From contig OW285240.1 of the NCBI GenBank assembly GCA_935421215.2, forward strand, positions 36,137,914-36,201,913: 64,000 nt of DNA. Direction: 5' to 3'. The notes under the pieces were generated by a model. It searched no databases and was not told the DNA's origin. It saw only the letters and a list, made by a program, of their open reading frames with translations. Numbering within the stretch: the stretch's first letter is position 1; each line of letters opens with the position of its first letter. This DNA comes from Melolontha melolontha (Eukaryota > Arthropoda > Insecta > Coleoptera > Scarabaeidae). A program made the position numbers and the translations under genes. Below, piece after piece: positions 42,296 through 54,451 of the stretch.

Positions 42296-42900
42296 ATTTT
42301 TATAAATTCTCTTGCAACTCTTGCTGTGATGTCTGGTGAAATGTTTCGTATTTCTTCGTTAACCCTTTCAGCGAAATCCTGCAAATATCCAGATTGAGTA
42401 AGATACACTTTCTGTTTTAGATTGTCCCACAAGAAGTAATCTAGTGATTTGAGATCGGGAGAACGTGCAGGTCATTCAATTTCGCCTCTCTATCCAATCC
42501 ATCTGTGGGCAAAAGTTTAATCTAATCGATCTTGAACGATAACTGAATAGTGAGGAGGTGTCCCATCCTGCTGGAACATGCTTTGTAAAAGTTGGCCATT
42601 TTCTTCTAATGCAGGAATTATTTGGTTATTTAAAAGTTCTAAATACCTTTGACCATTTAAAGTTTCTTCTATAAGAGAAGGTCCGATTATTCTGTTTCTA
42701 GAAATGTCAGCCCAAACATTAAGTATTTTAGGGTGTTTCGTATATGCCTCTTGTGTCCAGTGAGGATTAATCTGTGCCTAATACCGATAGTTATGTCTAT
42801 GAATAGTATCTTTCAAATAAAAGGTTGCTTCATCCGAAAATACTATATTGTTTACAAAATTGTTATCACAAATACAAATGTCTTGTATCGAAATTATCAT
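42296..42900 (-). pseudogene. maT/Tc1-like transposase, catalytic half
   Basis: One frame runs leftward with only nonsense changes: FSDEATFYLKDTIHRHNYRY (first Asp), NVWADISRNRIIGPSLIEET, LNGQRYLELLNNQIIPALEE, MFQQDGTPPHYSV (second Asp), and PARSPDLKSLDYFLWDNLKQ (third Asp), ending EIRNISPDITARVAREFI. The second and third Asp are 36 residues apart as preserved, near the DD37D spacing of maT elements. Four stops are present (for example W-to-stop after YRY). The N-terminal half is missing. Related to the gene split by piggyBac at 58.3-61.7 kb. Confidence 0.8.
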
Positions 42901-43143
42901 CAGAGAGTTCTCGACCGAGGCGAATTTTATAAGGATGGTACCTATTTTTCTTTTTTAATAATTGTTCCCACTGAGCGACGCCTAATATCATGGCTTCGCG
43001 CCAACTCTTTAGATAAATGTGGACTTTCCGTTGCAGATATGGCAAAGTTGGGGAAATACATTTAGAGAAGGGCCATATAAAATATTTAGGCGGGCCAAAT
43101 AAATTTATTTTTTAATTTATTATGTGAACGTATTAGGTCCGTG

Positions 43144-43341
43144 TTAGAAATCAAATTTAGACGCTTCTTTAATCATCTCGTTGAAATTTGGTTCAAAGTT
43201 ACTGAAAGTAATTCGTAAAACGCACTCAAGATGTTCGCCGGTCATCTTATTTCTCAATTTGCTTTTACGGAGATTCATTGTTAAACAGCTGCTTTAGCAT
43301 CGTTGCATTGTAGTTCAATTACTTCAAGTTGGTAGTCGGCT
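43144..43341 (-). pseudogene. hAT transposase C-terminal fragment (GTF2IRD2/ZBED-like)
   Basis: Leftward the sequence reads YQLEVIELQCNDAKAAV, a stop, then MNLRKSKLRNKMTGEHLECV and LRITFSNFEPNFNEMIKEAS. The K-(S/N)-K-x-R-x-x-(L/M)-T-x-E-H-L-x-x-(V/I)-L-R motif is the C-terminal dimerisation end of this hAT group, and LE(L/V)IELQC is the linker normally ~100 residues upstream. The part between is deleted. No ends or other domains are present. Confidence 0.7.
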
Positions 43342-44501
43342 TAAATCTGAAAATACCTGGACGAGAGAAAATCGCTATTTTTGGCGTAGTCTCTTTTGTC
43401 CTTCAGATGCCACTAGATTATATGGTGCCACCTGATAGGACAAAATTTGTTATACCTATGAGGCGATCCAACAAGCTTTACTCCACTAGCCAAATTGACG
43501 AAGTCTATTGAGACAGAAGAACGTGTTTTTGGCTGAAGTAAATCATTATTGCGTTCTGATTCATAGTTTGCAATCGCGGATGCACCAAGTCGCTTAAATA
43601 GGGTGCAAAACGCTTTCGGCATTGCAAACCAAGAGTAAACAGATGCAAAATATGACTGGACGATATGTGTCAACATTGATGATTTGCACCAACATAAATA
43701 TGCATTTGCAGTGATCTTGGTATAAATATTATACTTCGTTTATTGTTTTTGTATTGGTGATTTCGAAAATTCTGTTGATGACGTGCCCGTTTACGAATCG
43801 TGAACGGCGTATAAGGCTGTTAAGAGTACTATCTAATATAAAACAAAAAACATTTGCAGTACATGAAAAAAATAGAGTGACGTCATAGTTCAAAAATTTA
43901 TGACGTCATGAACAAGTGAAGAAACTTATAAGAAGCATTATGAGAAATAAGAATTGACCTGTTACAGCGTTTTCAGCAAATGTCATTAGTTTTGAAGTTA
44001 CTAAATTTATTCTATAAGTAGTTTCCACACAGTACAGTACACTATTGTGAAAGTAAACAACAGACGCCAGTCTAATTTTGTAAGTAATATTAATAATTGT
44101 TGCTCGTTTTATATTTCCTTAAAAATAAATCTTTTCCATTATTATCCTATAGATAGCATAAACCTGGCTTCGATTTGAAATTGTGTCTTCCCACATAATC
44201 AACCTTTGTGGTCAGTTCGTGGCTAGAAAATAAACGTGTTATGTGTATGTTAGTGAGTGCAGTAAGGGAATAACAGGCCAGTTCAATAAAGTCACTTTAC
44301 TGACGTGGTGCATACAAAATTTTATCGCCAACAATTAAAATTTATATTTATTATGGCAAAGTAAACACAGAAAAATGAGAGCGAATAAAAAACAAATCTA
44401 TTTATTACTTGGTATATTAAAAGTAAACGAACAACCTGCATTATAAAAATTAATTCTTGCAGTGGAAGAAGTTTCAATTGAACATGTTTGAGGATTATTG
44501 T
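43342..44501. other. No supported gene
   Basis: Frames at 43329-43511 and 43413-43676 overlap on opposite strands and match nothing I know. No repeats paired. Confidence 0.35.
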
Positions 44502-45532
44502 CTATGTTAATAAATTGTAGATCAACTTGGTAACTATGCTGTTAGTGTGACTTTCACCTAAAATCGTCTTCGCAATTGTCATTTTATTGAGCACAGATTC
44601 CTCAATATAGAACTCTGCAATCATATCGCTTTCCCATCCTCCGTGGCGTTATAAATTTTCCTTACTGCCGCCTGCGTTCATAATGAGAGTGGCGGACGTT
44701 CGACGAAAACCATGTCACGTATAAAGTGATGGCTCTGGCAAATGTAGATAGTTGGCAATTTTACTTGGTACATTTCCAAAAGTACGGATTACAATTGGCT
44801 GGAGTGTGCATTTTCCATTTCTATAAATTAAGAAAAGTCGATCGTGGGGCGTCTGCTTAGGACGCAGAGCTAAATATTTGTTAAATAATTCTACGGATTT
44901 TACTTTTCCTCCAAACTCTGTAGTGATCACTAACAATCAAGGCCTATTCGTCTTTGTTTTAGTTATCTGAACAACCAAAGTTGTTTCTTTATGCTCTATG
45001 TTATTTACTTTTAAATTAAAAAGTTCTTCATTGTATAAAGCCCCAGCAATGCCAAACACAACTCAAATCTAAAATAATTACTACATTAGTAACAAATTGG
45101 TTTTGAAGGGTTTGCATGAATTACCTTCATCATCAAGTAGATTTCATGCGGTGCATTTATTAAAAATGTAAATATTTCTTCTTGTGAAAGAGCTATGGAC
45201 TTTTTGGATTATGATTTCCTCCTTTTTTGTTTTAAAAAAGCCGTAAGTTTTTATATTTCTTAATATCAACGTCATTTTTTTGCTAACGGAGTTGCTTTCA
45301 CCATAGAATAATAGGACCACACCGAAGAAGGAGAATTTTTCTATAAATCGGAAAAATACGCCAGTAAAACGTTTTCATTGAACTTCTTAATTCCGTATTT
45401 GTTGCACCACTCCATAAATATGTCATGCTGGCGATTGTATTTTTTGAGTGATTTTTGTGGTAGAATTTCGAAAGACGTCTCTAACGATTTTTTTAGAATT
45501 TCAAGCGGCGTGCACTGAATGTCTTCTTCCAT
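44502..45532 (-). pseudogene. Crypton tyrosine recombinase
   Basis: Starts MEEDIQCTPLEILKKSLETS (45532), then KSLKKYNRQHDIFMEWCNKY and NENVLLAYFSDL, the N-terminal SAM-like domain. Then VWSYYSMVKATPLAKK and SIALSQEEIFTFL. The catalytic domain has VVFGIAGALYNEELFNLKVN, LFLIYRNGKCTLQPI, LPEPSLYT, HGFRRTSATLIMNAGG, RHGGWESDMIAEFYIEES, ending ..SIVTKLIYNLLT. The box II residues (H-x-x-R, then H-G-G-W) and the nucleophile-region Tyr (AEFYIEES) are still visible; the box I Arg of the usual CRREEL is lost (ALYNEEL). Frameshifts around 45170-45330 and stops before VVFGI, after TKTNRP, after PSLYT and after KENL make it dead. Cryptons integrate by recombination at a short target, without terminal inverted repeats. 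Confidence 0.85.
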
Positions 45533-46134
45533 TATTTTCTATAAATAATTCGCGATAAAACTTTTACTGTTGGAGCTGTGACAGCGACAAACTATTTCTG
45601 TCTAATGCCATACAGTCATGGGTATGCTGATAAATATTAGCGGTGGGTAAAGTGTTTGATTTTTACAATAAGATAAAGTGTTCTTTACTGCCGCAAATCA
45701 CTATGGTAATGCATGATCTATTGACGGTTGGCGATAAAATATATGATTTAACTAATACTGTTGTAATTATAGAAGTTTATTGAAAAATTACAAAAATATA
45801 AACTTACTAAATTGGATGTTGCTGTCTTATCGAGTGCCCATTTGTTTAAGTAATTTTTTTATAAAGGTAGTTTGACTCTAGAAGAAGCTTTTCATGTGCA
45901 TATGAAAAACATTTAGACGTGGGTCGCATTTATATTGATCCCCAAAATGCGGGACAGTAACAGACAAAGATTAGTTACAATCCATTGTAATGGCTGATTC
46001 TCTAGTTGAGTCGCATAAACCTCAAGTAATCTAATCTATCGTAATAATATCGATAATGGTAAAGACGCAATCGATAATGGTAAAGACGCATAGCTAACTT
46101 TCAAAATTCACAAGGTTATTATAAAGTAATGAAC
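45533..46134. other. Non-coding spacer
   Basis: No gene seen. A short direct repeat (CGATAATGGTAAAGACGCA) occurs twice at about 46051-46090. Confidence 0.4.
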
Positions 46135-46136
46135 TA

Positions 46137-47441
46137 CGGGGTGCATTCAAGTTCTAAGGCCTCCGATTTTTCTCTCCCTCACCCGAAAACTATGAAACTG
46201 GTGTTACTTCTCGACGTAATCTCCCTGCAGACGTACACATTTTTCACAACGTCGACGCCATGATTCCATGGCGGCGGCGAGGGCTTATTTAGGAGTCTGT
46301 TTCGACCACTGGAAAATCGCTGAAGCAATAGCAGCACGGCTGGTGAATGTGCGGCCACGGACAGTGTCTTTCATTGTTGGAAGCCAAAAGTCACTAGGAG
46401 CCAGGTCAGGTGAGTAGGGAGCGTGAGAAATCACTTCAAAGTTGTTTTCACCAATAAACTGTTGCGTAACGTTAGCCCGATGTGCGGATGCGTTGTTTTG
46501 GTGAAACAGCACACGCGCAGCCTTTCCCGGACGTTTTTGTTGCAGTGCAGGAAGGAGCTAGTTCTTCAAAACATATTCGTAGGATGCATCTGTCACCGTA
46601 GTGCCCTTTGGAACACAATGGGTAAGGATTCAGCCTTCACTGTCCCAGAACATGGACACCATCATTTTTTCAGCACTGGCGGTTACCCGAAATTTTTTTG
46701 GTGGCGGTGAATCTGTGCGCTTCCATTGAGCTGACTGGCGCTTTGTTTCTGGATTGAAAAATGGCATCCACGTCTCATCCATTGTCACAATCGACGAAAA
46801 GAAAGTCCCATTCATGCCTTGGTTGCGCGTCAACATTGCTTGGCAACATGCCACACGAGCAGCCTTGTGGTCGTCCGTGAGCATTCGTGGCACCCACCTG
46901 GAGGACACTTTTCGCATTTTCAGGTCGTCATGCAGGATTGTGTGCACAGAACCCACGGAAATGCTAACACTGGAGGCGATCTGTTCAACTGTCATTCGGG
47001 GATCCCCCAAAACAAGTCTCTCCACTTTCTCGATCATGTTGTCAGACCGGCTTGTGCGAGCCCAAGGTTGTTTCGGTTTGTTGTCACACGATGTTCTGCC
47101 TTCATTAAACTGTGGCACCCACGAACGCACTTTCGACACATCCATAACTCCATCACCACATGTCTCCTTCAGCTGTCGATGAATTTTAATTGGTGTCACA
47201 CCACGCAAATTCAAAAAACGAATAATTGCACGCTGTTCAAGTAAGGAAAACGTAGCCATTTTAAGTATCTAAAACAGTTCTCATTCTCGATGCTGCCGCT
47301 ACAATTCCATTTGCCGTACAGTGCTGCCATCTCTATGAGGTATTGACAACGAACGCACGCTCATTTTAAAACAATGCACATGCTTCTATCTCTTTCCAGT
47401 CTGGAGAAAAAAAATCGGAGCCCTTAGAACTTGAATCCTCG
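46137..47441 (-). mobile_element. Full-length mariner element, 1305 bp
   Basis: The ends are inverted repeats sharing ATTCAAGTTCTAAGG and CTCCGATTTTT, flanked by TA on both sides (46135-46136 and 47442-47443). Length and single leftward transposase frame are typical for mariner. Confidence 0.9.
46204..47259 (-). pseudogene. mariner transposase, full length, three premature stops
   Basis: From the ATG at 47259 (MATFSLLEQRAIIRFLNLRG) one frame runs 352 codons to 46204 without any frameshift. It has the N-terminal helix-turn-helix (KIHRQLKET, MTVEQIASSVSISVGSVHTI), WVPRMLTDDHK, VTMDETWMPFFNPET (first Asp), SPPPKKFRV, VSMFWDSEG, LFHQNNASAH (second Asp position, here Asn) and YSPDLAPSDFW (third Asp). 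Stops interrupt at about 46618, 46562 and 46285; the last is the common E-to-stop type single change. The second catalytic Asp changed to Asn would also abolish cutting. Length is normal for the family (about 345-350). Confidence 0.9.
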
Positions 47442-47971
47442 TATAACAAAGAAAGCAGAACAGTTAAGAGCAACCATTAAATAAAAGTTGGAAATTCAAA
47501 GTAATTTGTGAAATGTTTCCAACGAAAAATAGACGAAACAACTGCACAACGTTGACAGTTTAAAAACTGGTTGTGGAATAACGGAAATATCATGAATAAC
47601 ACGTAAGTTTGCAATGAATATCTAGCAGACCGCACAAAACAGTGACGCGAAGCATAATTAGTGCGATGTACAGAGCAAATTGAAATTCGACGTGAAAATC
47701 GTTATTCGTGAATATATATGAACATTATTAGAAATTTATGGTAGTTTCCTTGTTTTCAATGCGCACTTTTGTAGACGTAAATCACATGATTTAAAATAGA
47801 AATAAAACATTTTTGGAAAAAAGAAATAAAGACTAAACGCTTTATTTCTTTTTAGAGCAAAATTAATATTTACTGATTTTTTGTTTGTGGCCCTTTTTTG
47901 GAAGTCAGTTTTATTTCCCTTCGAAAATTTGTTTATTGCAAGCTCTTGATTGTTTTGTCTGTATTAATATA
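47442..47971. other. Non-coding spacer between two mariners
   Basis: No gene or repeat identified. Confidence 0.4.
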
Positions 47972-48825
47972 CGAGGTGCCAGCTAGAAATTCCCGGAATA
48001 TGAAAAAAACACAATAAATTGTTCTACCAACTTATACACTATCACCCCTTTAAAAATACTCTCCTTTCGCATGAATACACTTGTCCATGACTAGAGCAGT
48101 GCTGGATGTGATTGGATGTTAACATGTTCAACACTGTCTGCGATTCGGTCTGGTTCTATTTAATCATCTCATAACGGTGCCTCTTGAGCTTCAGTTTTAA
48201 ATTTAGAAGGAGGAAGACGTCACAAGGTGCAAGATCTGAGGATGAGGTACTAGTGCTATCTTCGTTGATGCTAGAAACTGACGCACAACTATTGTCTTGG
48301 TGTAGGATCCACGAATTGTTGCGCTACTTGACAGGGGGGTCTGCGTCTAATGTTTTCTCTAAGTCGCCGAAGAACACCGCAACAAAATCGTCCATTAACT
48401 GTTTGACTTGGTGAGAGAAATTCTTTGTGCACAATACCATCAGCGTCAAAGAGGCAAATGATGATTCATCGCCGGTAGTTATCCTGGTACTGAAGTTCGC
48501 ATCCCTTTCGGCAGTTTCTTTCAGCTCTGTGCACACATGAACACGGTGCTGTTTTTGTTCAATGCTGAGTAACCTTGACACAAACTTAGCAGTAATGCGC
48601 CGCATGTTGGGTTTCTCCGGGCACAATACGCAGGCAAACGCCGTACGACGTGCCTACAATATTACAAATGTCATGGATTGATCTCTTTCAGTCTTGCACG
48701 ATGGCATTATGCACTTTTGCCATATTTTGTATTATGTTTTCCATACATGGACGACCAAAACGATCATCATCAACCGACATGCGTCAATTTGTAAAACGGT
48801 TGTACCAGTCATAATTTTGCACCTG
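47972..48825 (-). mobile_element. Second mariner (SETMAR-like type), right end lost
   Basis: The left end TACGAGGTGCCAGCTAGAAA is a typical mariner terminus after TA. The right side runs directly into the non-LTR element at about 48830, which probably truncated it. Confidence 0.7.
48080..48823 (-). pseudogene. mariner transposase remnant
   Basis: Leftward from 48823: NYDWYNRFTN, MSVDDDRFGRPCMENIIQNM, then a shift, KPNMRRITAKFVSRLLSIEQ, HRVHVCTELKETAERDANFS and TTGDESSFASL (first Asp, with W lost to S). Later LHQDN (second Asp) and SSSDLAPCDVFLL (third Asp) are recognisable across shifts. The tail region LDADPPVK replaces the normal SPRPKK part. Many frameshifts; inactive. Confidence 0.75.
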
Positions 48826-49199
48826 GTTCGCGGATCCCTTCCACAGGGGTCGAGTTACCCACTAGGCGCGGCCCTAGGTGGCGGATAAGAGGACGGTCAG
48901 GTCTCTCTTAGGGGACCTGATTAGTGGCAGTCTTAATCGGGACGGATAGACCAAAATACCGTCTAATCCTTAGCGACATCTGTCACCGCGGACCAGCTCC
49001 CCAAGCTAGGGTATAAGTGGTTAGAGCTGAATTGCGACTGGGGTACATGTGTTCTCAAAAGTTCCACTGGGGAACTAGGCAGCACCCTCTTGTATTTACG
49101 CCTTATGTCCGTGATAGAACCTTTGCCGTCATTGACTTCATACTTCTTCCATACTCGTGGGAATTAAATGAACAGAGATATATTCTGAAGAGAATCCAA

Positions 49200-50112
49200 A
49201 ACTTAAGGAGTCTACAGAGACTCCCTTGAACATGGAGACTGATGAGACTCCAAAGAACAAAACTGAAACGCAACGGACTGAAGCTGAGAACCTTGCGAAA
49301 ACAGAGCGTGCACCCAAGGAGAGAAAACATCTTTCCTGGGCACAAAGAAAGAAATTAAAGAAGATGAAGAACAGGGAGTGTATAAGAGCAAAATAAAGTT
49401 CCCCTTTCCCAACAAGAACCTCAGGTGGAACCTACGCCAACAGGGGCCGTTAAGTGAACCGCGTCGCATAGTTGCGATTAGTTACTTTATCCTCAAGAGT
49501 GCCCTTGAGGCTAAAGTAACTAAGCGCAGGAAGTTTTCTGGTTCGGGCGTGAGTTACAAAGCAGCTTTTAAAGGTATTAAGGCTGCAATAGTTCCTAAGG
49601 ATTACCAGGTCAGCTTAGTGACTGAGGGCAATATAGGAGCTATAAAAGAGGCCCTGATGATGGTCATAGATAGGGCGCAAAAGATGCTCAGGCTTAAATC
49701 CTTTAGTTTAGTTTAGTATAGTCTTATGGACGGCTACTATGGAGTCATCTGTGCAGATGAGGACTTGTACAACACTACAAGAGACTACTTGGAAAAAGAA
49801 ACTGTTTGGAAGCTTGCGAAGAGCGAGGAGTTGCCAAAACAGCAATGAGTTTTAGCGTTTCTGCCATTGACTAGAAAAGAGGATCTGACGGTGGGCTTGA
49901 AAAGTCTCGGGAGTAAAAATCCAGGTCTTAAAGTGGGTCCTCATTTCCTGATCTTCCAAAAAGGGCCTACGTTTGGGCTTCGGATTGGCGATGAGTCTCA
50001 GGACACGTTGGTGAGCACTGATTGGAGACCTTACCACTGCTTTCAGAGTGCTAACTTTGTAACCCTCGAAATAAGGAAAGACCAGAAACCGGTGATGCAG
50101 TTCATACCCTAG
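49200..50112 (+). pseudogene. ORF1-like part of the non-LTR element
   Basis: Pieces read NMETDETPKNKTETQRTEAE, APKERKHLSWAQRKKLKKMK (a basic, hydrophilic N-terminus), then SGVSYKAAFKGIKAAIVPKD with TEGNIGAIKEALMMVIDRAQ, and KSLGSKNPGLKVGPHFLI and SQDTLVSTDWRPYHCFQSAN. This layout matches the ORF1 of LOA-type elements, an RNA-binding protein. No zinc knuckles are seen. Frameshifts separate the pieces. Confidence 0.55.
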
Positions 50113-50199
50113 ATGAACCTCAGCCATCAACCCATGAGGTGTTAAAATGTTGAAGAATCTCCAGAACGCTTGCTAAAGATATCGATATCCTCCTCATCC

Positions 50200-52835
50200 A
50201 AAAGTCATAGATAAGTAGAGGTAAGGCAGGAGGACTACAGATTAGGGGAAGAGAGCTCTTGGTTGGTGTCCCTGACACTAAAATTAGAACTTGTATCTGT
50301 TTCAGGGCCGATCTGGACGTGATGCCTATCGTGGAGTTATGTAGAGGAGACATGACGGTAGCCAGGATCAGACTGAATCTCGATGGGGGATATTGTAGAC
50401 GACAATTGCCTCTCTATACCTACCTATTGACTCTGCGGAGCTACCAGAACCTGATCTTGAGGCTTTGGTGGCACACACCAGTAAGAAAAATCTGGACTTG
50501 ATTATCGGCGTAGATACTAATGCGTATCATGCGTATATACCCTACGAATTATGTATAGATTTAACGGAACTCAGACTATACAGGGATTCTATGAGAACAG
50601 ACTGGGGCTCTTACAAGGAAGGTCTGTTAACTGCAACCCGAAACGGCCCTGTTAGAAAAGGGAATCTAGAAAAGTTAGACTTGGCTGTTGTATGGCTGCA
50701 ATGGATTATTCCTTCTTGTATTGGAAATTACCGGCCCCCTTAGGGAGCACTATATGGCTAGACGGGCTGTCTGGTGGAATACAGAGTTAAACAATTTAAG
50801 GACAGAAACCCGCCGGTCATTTAATAAAGCGAAGGAAACAAATAATTGGCAAGCCTACAAGGTTCTCCTCAATAAATATAATGATAAAATCAAGGAGAGC
50901 AAAACGAACGTCTGGCGAAAATTCTGTGAGTACACCGACGGTGTCCCTGACATGGCTAGAATTACCAGAATTTTCAAAAAGATCCTTCCAACACAATTAG
51001 ATCTATACAAAAATCGGACGGGAGGTGTACCAGTATCGTGGAAGAGACTTCAGAGTATCTTCTTGGAGTACACTTTCCAGTTTCGTAGTGTATGGGTGAC
51101 TGTGACACCAATCAAGTTCTTACCTCTTGGAGGGCGGCTGGGAATGCTTGGAAAATATTAAACGAGATCTTCAAGCCCAATTTAATTAGATAAACCATAG
51201 GGTCGTTTGAACCATATAAATTCGCAGGACTAGACGAAGTGTTTCCAAAGCTCCTAAGAAAAGAAGTTATGCGCCTTCCATTGGAGGTATTCATGTCTAG
51301 CCACGCCATGGGTTGTATCTTCAGGTGATGGAGAGAGACTAGGGTAGTGTTTATTTCAAAACCCGGAAAAAGAACATATACCCACCTCAAATTATTTAGG
51401 TCAATAAGTCTTACCCCTTTTATGTCGAAGACTATGAAAAAATGATATATTTAAATATTAAGAAAGGGGCTCCGGACAGATCCCCTCTACACCCACTGAA
51501 ATAGGCATACCAGATGGAAAAATCAGGTGAGGCTGCCCTGCATAGCCTAGTGAGAGGGCTCGAAATGACCACAAGGAAATTGCTCTTACAGTCTTCTTAG
51601 ACATGTAGGCTGCTTTCGATAACCCCTCGACCTCTTCCATTTTTCGATCTTTAAGAGATCGAAAAATAAAAAGCACCACATGCAATTGGGTCATAACATG
51701 CTGTGTAAGAGAATAGTTCATGCCCAAATGCAAAACAAAACGATTTCCATGAGGACACAAAAAGGGTGTCCTCAAGAAGGCATATTGTCACCGCTACTAT
51801 GGTGTCTAGTAGTGGAAAATGCCATCAGGACATTAAACGACCAGGGAATATGGATACAAGGGTTCGCCGATGACATTGTCATTGTGTCCCAGGGGAAATT
51901 CCCGGCGACAGTGGCGAGCATTATATGAAATGCTCTGCGAATTGTGAGAAGATGGTGTCTTAAGGAGGGATTAACTGTCAATCCTCAACAAAACAAGTTG
52001 GTAGCTTTTACCAACATGAGAAAACCAAATGATCTGGGCAGCGTAAGGCTGTTTGGACAAGAGTTAGAACTAACCAATGAAGTAAAGTATCTAGGCATAA
52101 CAATTGATGCGAAACTCAGTTGGAGCAGACGCCTAGTCAAAGTGGTAGATAGGGCGACGCTGCTCTTCTATAGATGCAGAAGAGCTATTGGCAAGACCTG
52201 AGAACTAAAACGAAATGTGGTACACTGGCTGTATACAGCAGTAGTAAGACTAACGATTAACTACGGGCAGTTGTCTGGTGGAGGAGGACGGAGCTGACAT
52301 CGTCGGTGGGGCTCCTCACGACTCTTCAGCGGCAGGCTCTGTTGGAAATCGCGGGAGCTATTAATAGCACAGGAAGAGCCTTCACTGAAGCAATCGTGGG
52401 CCCCCGTGCCAGGACATGAGGGAATTAAAGGCAATGAGATAATCGACGAACTGACCAAAGAAGGTACTAATAGGAACTTCATAGAACCAGAACCTGTATG
52501 TGGAATCGCTAAGGATTCCGCTAAAAGGGATATATGGTTATGGCTAGAAAGAGAACATAAAAAGAAATAGTGGTTAACGGAAGGCCAACTTCATATTAAA
52601 ACATTACTAAGGGAGCTGGTGGGAAGGTTTTCATCCTACCTAATTTGTAGTAACAACAAAGCAATTAAAATCATTACCGGCTTAATAAGCGGACATTGTC
52701 CTTTAAGGAAGCATCTGCACAGCATGGGCTTGGTTAGCGAGCCCTGGTGTGGGAAAAGTGAAAAACAGAAGGAAACTAGCCTTCATGTAATATGCATCTG
52801 TGAGGAACTGAGATCTCTTGGATCCTACGAGTAAA
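50200..52835 (+). pseudogene. Endonuclease-RT-RNase H polyprotein of the non-LTR element
   Basis: Endonuclease trace: LVAHTSKKNLDLIIGVDTNA (GxDxNA motif) at about 50465. RT: RRAVWWNTELNNLRTETRRS, FNKAKETNNWQAYKVLL and KFCEYTDGVPDMARI before the fingers; GCPQEGILSPLLWCLVVENA and FADDIVIVSQGKFPATVASI with the FADD motif at 51863-51874; then EVKYLGITIDAKLSWSRRLV and FYRCRRAIGKT. RNase H trace: VPGHEGIKGNEIIDELTKEG at about 52415. The tail SGHCPLRKHLHSMGL with C..C..H..C spacing is the usual C-terminal region. There are many stops and shifts, including in the palm around 51600. Confidence 0.8.
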
Positions 52836-53231
52836 CGCAAACTTCCCCTGAGGAGGCTGGTGGCTTTTATCGAGGACATAAGACTAACAGAGTGGAACAG
52901 AGATCTATTGGGGATAGTACAAAGAGTAGTGTGCTCAAGTGCCTTGACGTGCTTGCGTCTAACCCAAAACAGAAGATGAAAAAGGAAATGTGAATAGTGC
53001 GCGAGGAGGCAAAACAAGTATCTCACACGCCTTTCAGCACATCCAAATCGTTTAGCATTCAACCTTTTGGATAATAGTGCACAAACATATCTTCTAAAAC
53101 GTGTAACGTCTTTAGATGTAGTGAACTTAGATATAGTGAACGCATAGTTAATTGACTTATATTTATAATAGTGAATTGTTTTCGCTTATTTTTATTTGTG
53201 AGTATCTGGCTGCAGGTTTCTAACTCATGTA

Positions 53232-53500
53232 TAGCAAACGCCAATTAAGTTGGCGCGAGGAGGGGGTGCGCAGAAGCCGTTTTTAAAAACGTCCACCCCC
53301 ACTACGCAAGTAATTGTCAGATACATTTGTCATTGACGTTTGACGGAACATAATGTCTTTGCTAGGGGATCATAAAGTGATACACGCTCAGAGGTTAGAA
53401 TTATCTGACATTTGATGTAAAACCAAATAGAAATCTCCCCACTACTTTTAATCCTGCGCGAACTTACCCCTGCTCGCGCTAACTTAATTGGCGTTTGCTA
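53232..53500. mobile_element. 269-bp MITE with TA target duplication
   Basis: About 35 bases at each end (TAGCAAACGCCAATTAAGTT onward) are inverted repeats with two or three differences. TA flanks both sides (53230-53231 and 53501-53502). No coding capacity. A Tc1/mariner-type non-autonomous element is the best reading. Confidence 0.9.
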
Positions 53501-53502
53501 TA

Positions 53503-54451
53503 CTTTTGTATATGATTACAACTTTCATTTAATACCGACTTGGATAGATTATGAAATTTACATGGAGTCATTAAAAAAAAATCTGAACAGTATGTCTGTT
53601 TCAGATTTTGAGCCACATACTGCACCAATCTGTGCAAACGGTATATTTTATAAGATTGTAATAACTTATCTATCTGACATATTTAGACAGTAGGTTTATA
53701 AAACAGGGCCTAAGTTATTAATATACTCATCATGACAAAAAGGTTGATTATTTTTTAGATTAATTTCCCTTCAAATAACCCTTCTACACCGTCCTTAGCG
53801 CATTAGGTGGATGTAACCAATGAGCCCAAATAAGCTCATCGTTCTGAAGATCTACTTCTAAATAGGACTGTGTATTTTGCTCGATCAGCAATTATTAATA
53901 ACCTTTCTTAATTATTATTATTCTTCAAAAACTAAAACATATCCAGCCTTGTAGGTGCTAAATACTATGAACGACGCACTGAAATGATAGAAATTGTCAT
54001 AAGGCCTAGATTTTTCAAATTAATAGTGACGATTTTTTATATTCCTTTTAGAATCATATCGAATTCAAGTGATTCGGTATGGAAGATATAAATGCCATTT
54101 GTGACTTCTCTTATATATAAATTATGATCAAATATGTTTCCAGATTCTGTCCCAGGGTCGTTGTAGCAATTGACGTATCGTTGTTCAGATTGTCAGCTTC
54201 TGATCTGCTACCAACCTGAAGGCTTATAACTCTCATAACAGATAAATAGTAGTAGGGGCTAATCAGGAAGTACCACTCGTTTTCTATTAAAAATTTTATT
54301 AAACGAAAAATACTGTGGAATAAGAATATATACAATTAATTAAATTAAACTAAAAATACAAACGAATGCATATATTTTAATTTCAATTTAACTATACGTT
54401 TAACAATTTAGAAAAATTACTCCATATATTAAAACATGTGTAATATATCGT
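53503..54451. other. Non-coding spacer
   Basis: No gene or repeat identified. Confidence 0.4.

Larger units (their letters stand above)
48830..53100 (+). mobile_element. R1/LOA-like non-LTR retrotransposon, degraded
   Basis: A less AT-rich block begins GGTTCGCGGATCCCTTCCAC, includes an ORF1-like part, then endonuclease, RT and RNase H pieces, and ends near 53.1 kb. No poly-A tail or target duplication could be identified. The domain order with RNase H after the RT suggests the I/R1/LOA group. Confidence 0.75.

Noticed and set aside
46423..47244. Several long plus-strand frames (95-142 codons)
   Set aside because: Shadows of the mariner transposase on the opposite strand.
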